Assembly: GCF_000420465.1 (NCBI RefSeq)
Contig: NZ_ATUZ01000011.1
Span: 744,001-808,000, forward strand
DNA from: Desulfovibrio desulfuricans DSM 642
Lineage (GTDB): Bacteria > Desulfobacterota > Desulfovibrionia > Desulfovibrionales > Desulfovibrionaceae
Reading direction: 5' to 3'
DNA length: 64,000 bases
Below are positions 35,559 to 43,684 of this stretch, piece by piece. The position numbers and the translations under genes were made by a program. The notes beneath the pieces are model-generated. The model searched no databases and was not told the DNA's origin. It saw only the letters and a program-made list of their open reading frames with translations. How positions within the stretch are numbered: position 1 is the stretch's first letter; every line of letters begins with the position of its first letter.

Positions 35559-36815
35559 TTACCCCCGGCGCTTGGCGAGACGCTTTCTGAGGTTTTCTGC
35601 CACATCGGCAGGATTCATGTGGACGCGGGCAATGCCACTTTCCATAGCGGCCTTGGCTGTGGCAGCTGCCACCAGCGGAGCCACGTCCGGGTTCAGGGTC
35701 GAGGGAATGATCATGCCGGGGCTGAGCTCTTCAGGTTTGACGAGTTCGGCAAGGGCCTTGGCGGCGGCGATCTTCATGGCATCGTTGATGTCAGTGGCGC
35801 GCACGTCAATGGCACCCCGGAAGATGCCGGGGAAGGCCAGCACGTTGTTGATCTGGTTGGGGCAGTCGGAGCGGCCCGTTGCCACCACCTTTGCGCCGCC
35901 GTCAAAAGCGCGCTGCAGGGGCCAGATTTCGGGGATGGGGTTTGCCTGGGCAAAAACAATGGGATCCTTGGCCATGCTGCGGATCATGTCTTCGTTCAGG
36001 GAATTGGGCGCGGAAACGCCAATAAAGACATCAGCGCCCTTGATGGCCTCGGCCAGGCCGCCCTTGATCTTGTTGGGATTGGTGTGCTTGGCGATTTCAT
36101 CCTTGTAGGGATTCATGCCTTCGGGGCGGCCTTGCCAGATAGCGCCCTTGGAATCGCACATGATGACGTTTTTGAGGCCCACGGCCATGAGCAGCTTGAT
36201 GATGGCAATACCCGCAGCGCCAGCGCCGCTGGTGACAACGGTCACTTCATCGAGTTTTTTGCCAACAATTTTCAGGGCGTTCATAAGGCCGGCCAGGGTA
36301 ACAACAGCTGTGCCGTGCTGGTCGTCATGGAAAATGGGGCCTTTGAAGATGCCGTTCTTTTTCAGGGTGTCTTCAATGACAAAGCACTCGGGGGCCTTGA
36401 TGTCTTCAAGGTTTACGCCGCCAAAGGTCGGGGCCATCAGTTCAACCAGCTCCACGATCTTGCCGGTGTCCTTGGTGTCCACGCAGATGGGGAAGGCGTC
36501 CACATCGCCAAAGGTTTTGAAGAGCAGGGATTTGCCTTCCATAACGGGCATGGCTGCGGCCGCGCCGATGCTTCCAAGGCCCAACACGGCAGTGCCGTTG
36601 GAAACAACGCAGACAAAGTTGGAGTGGTTTGTATAAACATCAAGCATTGCGGGATCTTTATGAATTTCCATGCAAGGCTCGGCAACGCCGGGCGAGTAGG
36701 CCAGGGTGAGGTCGTCGTTATCGCGCACAGGGGCTTTGACCCGAACCTCTATTTTCCCCTGATATTCCTTGTGCATGGCCAGGGCTTCTTCCCGCAGGTT
36801 CTTGATACGTGACAT
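35559..36815 (-). CDS. NAD(P)-dependent malic enzyme
   Basis: A 418-residue malic enzyme, which converts malate to pyruvate and CO2 with reduction of NAD(P). It shows the catalytic Tyr region LTLAYSPGVAEPC near residue 40, the GVNLEDIKAPECF and GPIFHDDQHGTAVV metal-site regions, and the dinucleotide loop VVTSGAGAAGIAI. It is the short form, without the phosphotransacetylase-like extension of MaeB. The start at 36815 (MSRIKNL) has AAGGAG at 7-nt spacing, better than the ATG 15 bases upstream. It is divergent from a FadR-type regulator that may control it. Confidence 0.93.
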   Translation of the reverse strand: MSRIKNLREEALAMHKEYQGKIEVRVKAPVRDNDDLTLAYSPGVAEPCMEIHKDPAMLDVYTNHSNFVCVVSNGTAVLGLGSIGAAAAMPVMEGKSLLFKTFGDVDAFPICVDTKDTGKIVELVELMAPTFGGVNLEDIKAPECFVIEDTLKKNGIFKGPIFHDDQHGTAVVTLAGLMNALKIVGKKLDEVTVVTSGAGAAGIAIIKLLMAVGLKNVIMCDSKGAIWQGRPEGMNPYKDEIAKHTNPNKIKGGLAEAIKGADVFIGVSAPNSLNEDMIRSMAKDPIVFAQANPIPEIWPLQRAFDGGAKVVATGRSDCPNQINNVLAFPGIFRGAIDVRATDINDAMKIAAAKALAELVKPEELSPGMIIPSTLNPDVAPLVAAATAKAAMESGIARVHMNPADVAENLRKRLAKRRG

Positions 36816-37141
36816 CACTTGCTCCTTCATCTGTTTGTCTGCCGTGACAGTGTAAAAAATGCGCCTGTCGGCGCGGGGCAGCCTCAGTTGAACATGCTCG
36901 AAAAAAGTTTTTGGGCCAGCAACAATGTGGCATTGCGGGCAATTGCCGGAAGTAACCGGTCAGCCGCAGCATTTTGTGTCGGCCTTCTTGTATAAGTATA
37001 CAGAAATTCATGGGGTAAGGAAATATCTTATGAAAATTTTGTAACGGTTTATGGGATTACTGCTTTTTTGACGCATACAAATTCTTGTTTTTTCAAAAAG
37101 ATGCGGCGTACCGCAGACCTCAAGGAGAAACGAATTTCGCC
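36816..37141. promoter_or_regulatory. Divergent control region of malic enzyme and the FadR-type regulator, with a TGTATA dyad
   Basis: This 326-base gap holds the promoters of both divergent genes. At 36989-37002 lies an exact dyad, TGTATA-AG-TATACA, in the wider context CTTGTATAAGTATACAGAA. Regulators of the FadR branch of GntR proteins often bind T-n-GT-n-AC-n-A-like dyads, so this is a candidate operator for the adjacent regulator. The region 37000-37090 is AT-rich. Confidence 0.5.
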
Positions 37142-37930
37142 ATGAATACCGAAAATTCGAAAAATATGGATGCCGAGGCACAGGCCGGAAGAAAGCGCAA
37201 CATCCAGCGCCCCAGAGTACACACCGAGGTGCTGAGCTGTCTGCTGGATGACATTCAGAGCGGCGTTTATCAGGTAGGGCAAAAGCTGCCTTCCGAGCGC
37301 GAATTGATGGACGAGTTCGGCGTGGGACGGCCTGCTGTGCGCGAGGCGCTTTCCGGTCTGGCGCGCATGGGCCTCATTGAGGTATCGCCCGGCATGCGCG
37401 CCCGCGTGTGCCGCCTGACGCTCAAGCCCCTGCTGCGCGAAATGAGGGCTACGCTGGAAATTTACTCCAGCTCGCCTGACGGCTGGCGTCAACTGCACGA
37501 TCTGCGGCTCTTTTTTGAAACCGCCGTGGTGCGTCGCATGGCTCTTGAAATAACTGATGAACAGCTGACCCGCCTGGACGAGCAGCTGCAAAACCAGCGC
37601 AGGTTGCTGGATGCATCGGAAATACGCGCTTTTGCCGAAGCGGATATTGATTTCCACCGTTATCTTGTGGAGTGCATGGGCAACAATTTTCTCGGGCTGT
37701 TGGCCGAAGGCTTTGCCGGATGGCTGATCACGCCTTTGTACGCCTCCTTGCAGGTACGCAAGCAGAGCGAACGTTCATACCGCGCCCACGTTGGCGTGTA
37801 CGAAGCGCTCAAAAAGCGTGATCCGGATCTGGCGGAAAAGGCCATGCGCGCTCACCTGGACGAAATGCGCGGCATTTATCAGGTGGATGTGATGGTTGAT
37901 GAGGACGAGCCAGCGAAAGATCAGAATTAG
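37142..37930 (+). CDS. FadR/GntR-family transcriptional regulator (FCD domain)
   Basis: A 262-residue regulator with an N-terminal GntR winged helix (LPSERELMDEFGVGRPAVRE, about residues 54-75) and a C-terminal all-helical FCD ligand domain. The FCD metal-site residues are visible in ADIDFHRYLVE, SYRAHVGVYEAL and MRAHLDEMRG. Such proteins sense small organic acids or sugar acids. The divergent malic enzyme suggests a C4 or related acid as ligand, which is inference. AAGGAG lies 14 bases before the ATG at 37142, a long spacing; an ATG at 37166 is a possible alternative. Confidence 0.88.
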   Translation: MNTENSKNMDAEAQAGRKRNIQRPRVHTEVLSCLLDDIQSGVYQVGQKLPSERELMDEFGVGRPAVREALSGLARMGLIEVSPGMRARVCRLTLKPLLREMRATLEIYSSSPDGWRQLHDLRLFFETAVVRRMALEITDEQLTRLDEQLQNQRRLLDASEIRAFAEADIDFHRYLVECMGNNFLGLLAEGFAGWLITPLYASLQVRKQSERSYRAHVGVYEALKKRDPDLAEKAMRAHLDEMRGIYQVDVMVDEDEPAKDQN

Positions 37931-37962
37931 CACGGCTTCTGCCCGTATATTGTAGCAGAACC

Positions 37963-38006
37963 GGAATTGCCGCTGCGTCCTCTTGGGGCGGCGGCAATTC
38001 CTTTTT
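37963..38006 (+). terminator. Terminator of the FadR-type regulator
   Basis: GGAATTGCCGC (37963-37973) and GCGGCAATTCC (37991-38001) form an 11-bp stem followed by five T residues. Confidence 0.9.
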
Positions 38007-38037
38007 GCGGGGGGCTGGCGCAAGTTCGCAAGGACGC

Positions 38038-38071
38038 AAAAAACCGCAACGGATTACCGTTGCGGTTTTTT
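38038..38071 (-). terminator. Terminator of the SRP RNA gene
   Basis: A perfect 15-bp stem, AAAAAACCGCAACGG with CCGTTGCGGTTTTTT, and a 4-nt loop. It lies directly after the SRP RNA on the minus strand and is symmetric enough to act on both strands. Confidence 0.92.
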
Positions 38072-38158
38072 GTGGGCCGGACACCCGGCAACGTCTGTTG
38101 CCGCTGCTTCCTTTCGGACCTGACGGGGTTGGCAGTGCTGCCGCCGTCCGGCTTGGCA
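38072..38158 (-). ncRNA. ffs: Signal recognition particle 4.5S-type RNA
   Basis: On the minus strand the near-invariant SRP domain IV core GTCAGGTCCGAAAGGAAGCA is present, with the GAAA-type tetraloop region and the asymmetric internal loop bases. The outer helix is closed by GCCGGAC (opposite 38146-38152) and GTCCGGC (opposite 38076-38082). Length about 80-90 nt fits the small bacterial SRP RNA that binds Ffh and targets membrane proteins. The exact ends are estimated from the closing helix and the following terminator. Confidence 0.93.
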
Positions 38159-38187
38159 AGACACTTACCCGCAAAGCGGGTCGGCTG

Positions 38188-39021
38188 TCAATGGCTGTGC
38201 TGGCATTTAGCCTGCTCCGGACTGTCGCATAGAAGGGACGTGGCGTTGCTCATGATGGTTTCCATCTCCGAATCCTTGAGGCTGGCAAGGCGTTGCAGGC
38301 GTTGGCGCTCTTCCACCGGGTCATACAGCGGCCAATCGGTGCCAAAGAGAATCCGCTCTCGCGGAAAAGCCCCAAGAAGTTTTTTGGCAAGCAGCGGGGT
38401 GGCAAAGGGCGTTGTGCTTGAGGTGTCAAACCAAAGGTTTTCAAACCTGTTGCCAGCAAGCGCCTCAAGCGCATGCGCCCACATGCGGTAACCGCCAAAA
38501 TGCGCCGCAATCACCCTCATGCCGGGGAACTGGCGCAGAATGGCCGCCAGTTTGTAAGGGCAGGAGGGGTTTTGGGCGGGTGTTGTTCTGTCGCCGATGT
38601 GGATTTCAAACACAAAGTCTTTTTGCGCCTCTTCAAAAATGGGCAGAAGGCGAGGGTCGTCCAGCCAGAAGCTCTGAAAATCCGGGTGCAGCTTGATGCC
38701 CCGGATGCCGGCGGCCTTGATGCGCTTGAGCTCAGCCTCCCAGTTTTCATAGCCCGGGTGCACCGTACCAAAGGCGATGACCCTGTCTGCATGCTCCTTT
38801 TGCAAGGTGATGGCGTAGTTGTTTGCAGGAATAACCTGGGCCGGTGCTGTGGCTGCGCACAAAACCACGCATTTTTCCATCTCGGCCTTACGCTCGCGCT
38901 CCAGCAGGTGGGCGATGGTGCCATCGCCCGCGCAGTTGACGCTATAAAAATCATTCAGGTGATCCACTGCCTTGTGCGCTATCTTGGGATGAAAGGCGTG
39001 GGTGTGTATGTCGATGTACAT
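38188..39021 (-). CDS. Amidohydrolase-2 family metal-dependent hydrolase
   Basis: A 277-residue TIM-barrel protein of the amidohydrolase-2 group. Metal-site motifs are the N-terminal DIHTHAFHP, GIKLHPDFQ, FEIHIGD, the central RVIAAHFGG and the C-terminal FGTDWPLYDP with its catalytic Asp. Members hydrolyse or decarboxylate small organic substrates; which one cannot be told. It starts 9 bases after the 2-hydroxyacid dehydrogenase stop, so the two are one operon and may act on the same compound. The ribosome binding site is weak. Confidence 0.85.
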   Translation of the reverse strand: MYIDIHTHAFHPKIAHKAVDHLNDFYSVNCAGDGTIAHLLERERKAEMEKCVVLCAATAPAQVIPANNYAITLQKEHADRVIAFGTVHPGYENWEAELKRIKAAGIRGIKLHPDFQSFWLDDPRLLPIFEEAQKDFVFEIHIGDRTTPAQNPSCPYKLAAILRQFPGMRVIAAHFGGYRMWAHALEALAGNRFENLWFDTSSTTPFATPLLAKKLLGAFPRERILFGTDWPLYDPVEERQRLQRLASLKDSEMETIMSNATSLLCDSPEQAKCQHSH

Positions 39022-39030
39022 GATTCGCGC

Positions 39031-39999
39031 TTATTTTACCCCATTCACCACATTGACGGGGGTTCCTGCCTGCCAGCGCCGGATGTTCTCCGCCATGAGG
39101 TCAATGATGTTTTGCCGCGCACGTGTGGTAGCCCAGGCAATGTGCGGCGTAATCAGCGTATTGGGCGCTGAAAACAGGGGATTGTCGTCCTGCGGAGGTT
39201 CCTGCGCAAGAACGTCAGTGCCAAGACCTCGCAGATGTCCGGATTTCAGGGCTTCTGCGGCGGCGGCTTCATCCACCAGCGGCCCGCGCGAGGTATTCAA
39301 CAGGATAGCCCCCTTGCGCATGGACGATAGCGTTTTGGCATTGATGATATTGCGTGTTTCCTTGGTCAGCGGGCAGTGCAGGGAAACCACGTCTGATGCG
39401 CAAAGCAGGTGCTCAAGCGTGGCAAAGGCAAAGGGGCCGTAGGACGGCGGATCCTTGGGGGTGCGGCAGTAGGCGAGTACGCTCATGCCAAAAGCGTGGG
39501 CCAGTTCACCCATGCGGCGGCCTATGGAGCCAAAACCAATCAGGCCCATGGTCAGCCCTTCGAGGCACAGAGGCGGGATCTTCCAGTAGCACCAGCTTTT
39601 GGATTTGAGCCAGTCGCCGCTTTTGACGCTCTCGGAATGCAGGCTTGTATGGCGGCACAGCTCAAGCAAGAGCGCCATTGCATGCTGCGCCACATCGCTC
39701 ACGCCGTAAGCAACAACGTTGCACACAGGAACATTGCGAGCGGCCAGCGCATCAACGTCTACAATATTATAGCCGGTGGCAAGAACGCCTACCATGCGGA
39801 CATTGCTGTCCAGTTGCTCAAGATTTGCGCCAGTCAACGGGGTTTTGTTGACAAGCACCACGTCTGCCCCCTGGGTGCGCTCTGCAACCGCTTCGGTGGG
39901 AGTGGTTTCATAAATGGACACATCGCCAAGGGATGCGATCGGCCCCCAATCCACATCGCCGGGATTGAGCACAGCACCGTCAAGAATGGCTATTTTCAT
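39031..39999 (-). CDS. D-2-hydroxyacid dehydrogenase (glycerate/hydroxypyruvate reductase type)
   Basis: A 322-residue NAD(P)-dependent dehydrogenase. It has the Rossmann motif GLIGFGSIGRRMG, the catalytic Arg region LLNTSRGPLVDE, the Glu region TDVLAQEPP and the catalytic His in ITPHIAWATTRAR. The arrangement is closest to glycerate dehydrogenases, which reduce hydroxypyruvate or glyoxylate, but substrate range in this family is wide. The start at 39999 has GAGG at 9-nt spacing. First gene of a two-gene operon with the amidohydrolase. Confidence 0.9.
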   Translation of the reverse strand: MKIAILDGAVLNPGDVDWGPIASLGDVSIYETTPTEAVAERTQGADVVLVNKTPLTGANLEQLDSNVRMVGVLATGYNIVDVDALAARNVPVCNVVAYGVSDVAQHAMALLLELCRHTSLHSESVKSGDWLKSKSWCYWKIPPLCLEGLTMGLIGFGSIGRRMGELAHAFGMSVLAYCRTPKDPPSYGPFAFATLEHLLCASDVVSLHCPLTKETRNIINAKTLSSMRKGAILLNTSRGPLVDEAAAAEALKSGHLRGLGTDVLAQEPPQDDNPLFSAPNTLITPHIAWATTRARQNIIDLMAENIRRWQAGTPVNVVNGVK

Positions 40000-40296
40000 G
40001 CAGGTAACCTCTGTTGCCTGCACTCTATCCTGTGATGCCGCTACCCGCAAGTTCCCGGCGCAAAGTCATATATCCGTAACATTTGGGCGTATTTCTTGTT
40101 CCGGTGACAGTTAGTTGCGGCGGTAAATTTGCGCTGTTGTGTTCATCAAAGGCGGCAATGGTTTGCGCGATAGCTCTGTGCAGTGTGAAGCAAGGGTGCG
40201 AAGTCTACGCAGGCAGTGCGCACATCATGTGCTGGTGCAGATGTGGCCGCAAGGTTATGTCTGAAAAATACTTTGCTGGTCGTACACATGGCAAAA
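40000..40296. other. Intergenic region without a recognised gene
   Basis: About 300 bases between the hydroxyacid dehydrogenase start and the pal terminator. It should contain the dehydrogenase promoter. No RNA fold, tRNA or coding frame with credible features is apparent. Confidence 0.5.
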
Positions 40297-40324
40297 AAAG
40301 AGCCGCCCCAAGGGGCGGCTCTTT
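40297..40324 (-). terminator. Terminator of pal
   Basis: AAAGAGCCGCCCC (40297-40309) and GGGGCGGCTCTTT (40312-40324) are perfect complements forming a very stable hairpin. An A run on the plus strand gives the U tract in the pal transcript. Confidence 0.92.
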
Positions 40325-40345
40325 CAGTACTGGTCTTAAAAAAGA

Positions 40346-40813
40346 CTAGTGGGCGATCACGCGGAAGTCATCGCGGCGGTTCTTGGACCACGAAGCTTCG
40401 TTGTTACCCTGCACGGCGGGGTTTTCCTTGCCGTAGCTGATCATTTCCAGCTGGCTGGGGTTCACGCCAAGCGTAACCATGTATTCATAGGAAGCGCGGG
40501 CGCGACGTTCGCCGAGGGCGAGGTTGTATTCCTGGGTGCCGCGTTCGTCGCAGTTGCCTTCGATGCGCACGCGGATAGAGGAGTACTTCTTCAGCAGATC
40601 GGCCTTGGTCTTCAGCATTTCTTTGTATTCGGGCTTGATGTCGAATTTGTCGAAAGCGAAGTAGACGCGGGCGTCAGTGATCTGCTGGATGGCCGCACGC
40701 ATTTCGGGGGTCAGGCCATCGTCATAGCCGGGTTCGCTGGTGGTTTTCTTTGCGCAACCGAAACCGGCGGCAAGGGCCATAACCAGAGCGAGAATAAGAG
40801 CATAGCGTTTCAT
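40346..40813 (-). CDS. pal: Peptidoglycan-associated lipoprotein Pal
   Basis: A 155-residue outer-membrane lipoprotein. The signal peptide MKRYALILALVMALAAGFGC ends in the lipidated Cys. The OmpA-like peptidoglycan-binding domain has YFAFDKFDIKPEYKEML, then IRVRIEGNCDERGTQEYNLA and GERRARASYEYMVTLGV, which carry the conserved Asp and Arg that hold diaminopimelate. It links the outer membrane to the wall as part of Tol-Pal. The start at 40813 has AGGAGG. It lies about 230 bases after tolB, so it may also have its own promoter. Confidence 0.96.
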   Translation of the reverse strand: MKRYALILALVMALAAGFGCAKKTTSEPGYDDGLTPEMRAAIQQITDARVYFAFDKFDIKPEYKEMLKTKADLLKKYSSIRVRIEGNCDERGTQEYNLALGERRARASYEYMVTLGVNPSQLEMISYGKENPAVQGNNEASWSKNRRDDFRVIAH

Positions 40814-41044
40814 TGTGTGTCCTCCTGAACAGCTCATTCTCCAAAAAAATTGATACCTTTCCTTTCTGCACACGCGAGGCCGTTTCGTCCTCGCATAACA
40901 GATGGTATCTGGCCCGCAATTTTTGTCAAGGCGTGGAAGGGGGTTTCGACGCACTTTCGTAAAATATTTTTTACCCATTTCGTCCCGTGAGGGCCGTAAA
41001 ATCGAGTAAAAATGCGGGTAAGAGGCCTATCTGTTAATTTCTAG

Positions 41045-42358
41045 CTATTTTTGCTGACCGGGCATGCCCCAGCGCGGGAAGTAGACGGAACCACCACCGG
41101 TGGGCACCTGCTTCGCATCACCGCCGTGACGGGTGGTCAGGTAGATACCGTGACCGCTGCGCGTGGACGAGAACGCAATAAAGTAACTGTCGGCGCAGAA
41201 AGCGGGCTGTTCATCGCTGCCGGGGCCGAAAGTAACCTGACGCTCCATGCCGGTAAGCATATCTTGCACAAAAATACGGTGACCATAATCGGTCATGCGG
41301 CTGTACACCACCAGGGTTCCGTCAGGCGACAGATTGGCCTCAGTGTTGTACGTGCCGTTTTTGCTCACGCGTGTGACCGATCCGCTGCTCAGATCTTTGA
41401 GGAAAATCTGCGGGCCACCCAGGCGCGAAGAGGTAAATGCCATCTTGGTGCCCGTGCTGTCAAATGTGGGCGAAACGTTGATGGAGTCGTTCTGCTCAAG
41501 CACTCGTTCTTTCTGGAAAACGTGGTTCAGCTGGAAGATGACAGGGAACTTGCCGTTGGAAAGCGCCACGGCAACCTTGTTGTCGGGCATAAAGGCAGGG
41601 CCGATAACCACGTTACCAGGAAAGCGGATGCGCTGCACTTTGCCGCTGGAGCGATCCCATACGCCGAGGGCATGGGATTTTTCGTCAATGTGGGTAAAGA
41701 CCACAAAGCGACCATCAGGCGACCATGCGGGCGACATGGACTCGCCGGGCATGTTGGTGATCTGCCGCAGGTCGCGCCCGGTGGGCTTGACCAGCCACAC
41801 GTTGGCGCTCATCTTGCCCGTCTTTTTTACAAAGGCAAGCGTGGAGCGGAAGAAGGCGCCATTGCCAGTAAGGGCTTCAAGCAGGTCGGCGCAGAATCGG
41901 TCGGCGACTTCGGGCAGGTCTTTGGAAGTAACCTTGGGATACTCCTTGCCGAAAAGCCGCCCGCCAGTGTTGGTTTCAAATGCGCGGATCTGCACGGGGC
42001 GGGTGCCGCTGTCGCCCTCGGGCCAGTAGGTCGTTACCACAATGTCCGACCCGGCAAGCTGGAAGCGCTTGAAATCGAGGGACGGCGGCTCATACCCGGG
42101 CAGAACAACGCCGCCAAGCACTGCTCTGGGATCGGTAAGGCGCATAAAGGGCAAAAAGCTCAGGTTTTCCTGCACGATTTTTTGCAGGTTGGTGCCCATG
42201 CTGTTCGCTTCAACAGAGGGGCCCTTGATGGGGGCCGCCAGGGCAAGGTTAACAATGTTTTGCCCCGGACCGTAAATGTCCACGCGCATGGCGGCCTGCG
42301 CCCCGCTTCCGAGAGCCAGCCAGAACCCCAGGGTCAGGAGAAGAAGCTGTTTTTTCAT
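41045..42358 (-). CDS. tolB: Tol-Pal system protein TolB
   Basis: A 437-residue periplasmic protein with a signal peptide (MKKQLLLLTLGFWLALGSGAQA), an N-terminal TolB domain and a C-terminal beta-propeller. WD40-like TolB repeats are visible: SPAWSPDGRFVVFTHID, SPTFDSTGTKMAFTSSR, EANLSPDGTLVVYSRM and QPAFCADSYFIAFSSTR. TolB docks with Pal and with TolA during envelope constriction. It follows the TonB-C protein gene by 32 bases on the minus strand. Confidence 0.95.
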   Translation of the reverse strand: MKKQLLLLTLGFWLALGSGAQAAMRVDIYGPGQNIVNLALAAPIKGPSVEANSMGTNLQKIVQENLSFLPFMRLTDPRAVLGGVVLPGYEPPSLDFKRFQLAGSDIVVTTYWPEGDSGTRPVQIRAFETNTGGRLFGKEYPKVTSKDLPEVADRFCADLLEALTGNGAFFRSTLAFVKKTGKMSANVWLVKPTGRDLRQITNMPGESMSPAWSPDGRFVVFTHIDEKSHALGVWDRSSGKVQRIRFPGNVVIGPAFMPDNKVAVALSNGKFPVIFQLNHVFQKERVLEQNDSINVSPTFDSTGTKMAFTSSRLGGPQIFLKDLSSGSVTRVSKNGTYNTEANLSPDGTLVVYSRMTDYGHRIFVQDMLTGMERQVTFGPGSDEQPAFCADSYFIAFSSTRSGHGIYLTTRHGGDAKQVPTGGGSVYFPRWGMPGQQK

Positions 42359-42390
42359 GGCGTCAGTATTCCTTGTTCAAGCAGCACGCC

Positions 42391-43635
42391 TCAGCGGCGC
42401 ACCAGTGTAAGGGTGATGTCCAGCGTTCCCCCAAGTTCGGCGGGAGGAGGGGGCAAGCTGCCTGCTCGGCGTATGCCTCGCTGCACATATTTGTCAAGAA
42501 GCTTGTCGCCCGTGGGCGATATTACCTTGAAATCTGTGATTTCTCCCTGAGGGGAAATCGTAAGCCTCAGGCGTGTCTGGTATTCACCCGGCTCTGTTTC
42601 GGCAGGGATCAGGATGGCGTCGCGTATCTGCCGCGTCGCATCACGTCGATATTTTACACGATCAACGCCGGATGCGCCAGATGTAGTTGTGCCAGATGCG
42701 GTCGCGCCAGACGCTGGAATTCCCGAGGCGGCTACTGTAGCGCGACCAGAGGGGGTGTCGGCTGAATCTGTTTTTGCCGGGGGCTGTGCTTTAGCCTGAG
42801 TCTGAGCCTGTGTACTGGCCTGAGCCTGTGCCGAAGCGGCCGCTGATGCGGCCTCCATGTCCGGATCGCCATAGGTGGGCAGATTGTCCACCTGTCGGGC
42901 TGGCTTTTCTGTTGCCGCTGGGGTGGCCTGTTCTGCTGCCGTGGGGCTGCTCCTGCCAATAAGCTGCGTGGCCGGTGTGTTATCAGCCTGAGTCGTGGCC
43001 GGAGCCTTTGCGCCCTTCTTTTTGCTTTCAGTATTCGCCTTGGGGGCAGGCGCCGGGGCCACTGGCGCGGGCCTTACTTCCGGAGCGCCCTTGCCGCTGG
43101 CCTTGGCAATGGCCTCGGCTCTTTCACGGGCGCGGTCTTCTGCGGCTTCGGCTCTTGTGTCGCCAAGCGCGGCTTCGGCCTTGTTTCTGGCCTTGACCTC
43201 GGCCCGCAGCGCTTCTTCCGAACTCAGTGGTTCCGGCTTGGGCTTGCCCTTGGGGGTGCCGTTCCAGAATGTCAGGTGCACGTCCATGGGCGCGCCGTAA
43301 GGCGGTGTTCCAAAAGAACCAATTTGCCGCACCGCGCCGCATACCGAACTGTCAAAAGCTTCCAATCCCGAGGATTTGACGGGCTTGCAGTCTTCAACCT
43401 GCCCACGCCCGTTAACCGTGACCTTGAGGCGCACCCTGAAATCGCTTTTAAGCGCCGGGGGCGGGGCCCATATTTCAATAATTTTGTCCAGCATGTTTCC
43501 GGCATAGCTGCTTTGATCAGCACTGGCGGCAGAAGCGGCAAAAGCCCCGACCGCCGTGACGTAAAAAAACGTCACGGCGATGAGGCTTGAGCATATGCAA
43601 AGACTGCTGAGGTGCGTGCGCGGTTGGGAAGGCAT
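42391..43635 (-). CDS. Tol-operon protein with two TonB/TolA C-terminal-like domains
   Basis: A 414-residue protein with an N-terminal signal or anchor (about residues 12-35). It has a first TonB-C/TolA-C-like domain (about 45-125: FRVRLKVTVNGRGQVEDCKP and PPYGAPMDVHLTFW), a long Ala/Lys/Pro/Thr-rich linker, and a second such domain at the C-terminus (about 325-414: YQTRLRLTISPQGEITDFKV and GTLDITLTLVRR). The two domains are paralogous. It sits where a second TolA-like gene might arise, between the TolA candidate and tolB. It probably spans the periplasm, but with what partner is unknown. GGAGG precedes the start. Confidence 0.8.
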   Translation of the reverse strand: MPSQPRTHLSSLCICSSLIAVTFFYVTAVGAFAASAASADQSSYAGNMLDKIIEIWAPPPALKSDFRVRLKVTVNGRGQVEDCKPVKSSGLEAFDSSVCGAVRQIGSFGTPPYGAPMDVHLTFWNGTPKGKPKPEPLSSEEALRAEVKARNKAEAALGDTRAEAAEDRARERAEAIAKASGKGAPEVRPAPVAPAPAPKANTESKKKGAKAPATTQADNTPATQLIGRSSPTAAEQATPAATEKPARQVDNLPTYGDPDMEAASAAASAQAQASTQAQTQAKAQPPAKTDSADTPSGRATVAASGIPASGATASGTTTSGASGVDRVKYRRDATRQIRDAILIPAETEPGEYQTRLRLTISPQGEITDFKVISPTGDKLLDKYVQRGIRRAGSLPPPPAELGGTLDITLTLVRR

Positions 43636-43684
43636 ATATCCTCCTGAATGCGCGCGTTACCAATTGCGCGTTTAGGTGGCCGCC

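Noticed and set aside
35291-35590. A 99-codon frame between the two-component operon and malic enzyme
   Set aside because: No ribosome binding site, no protein-like composition, and it runs through the malic enzyme terminator.
41051-42550. A 499-codon open frame antisense to tolB
   Set aside because: Low-information translation and complete overlap with a well-supported tolB.
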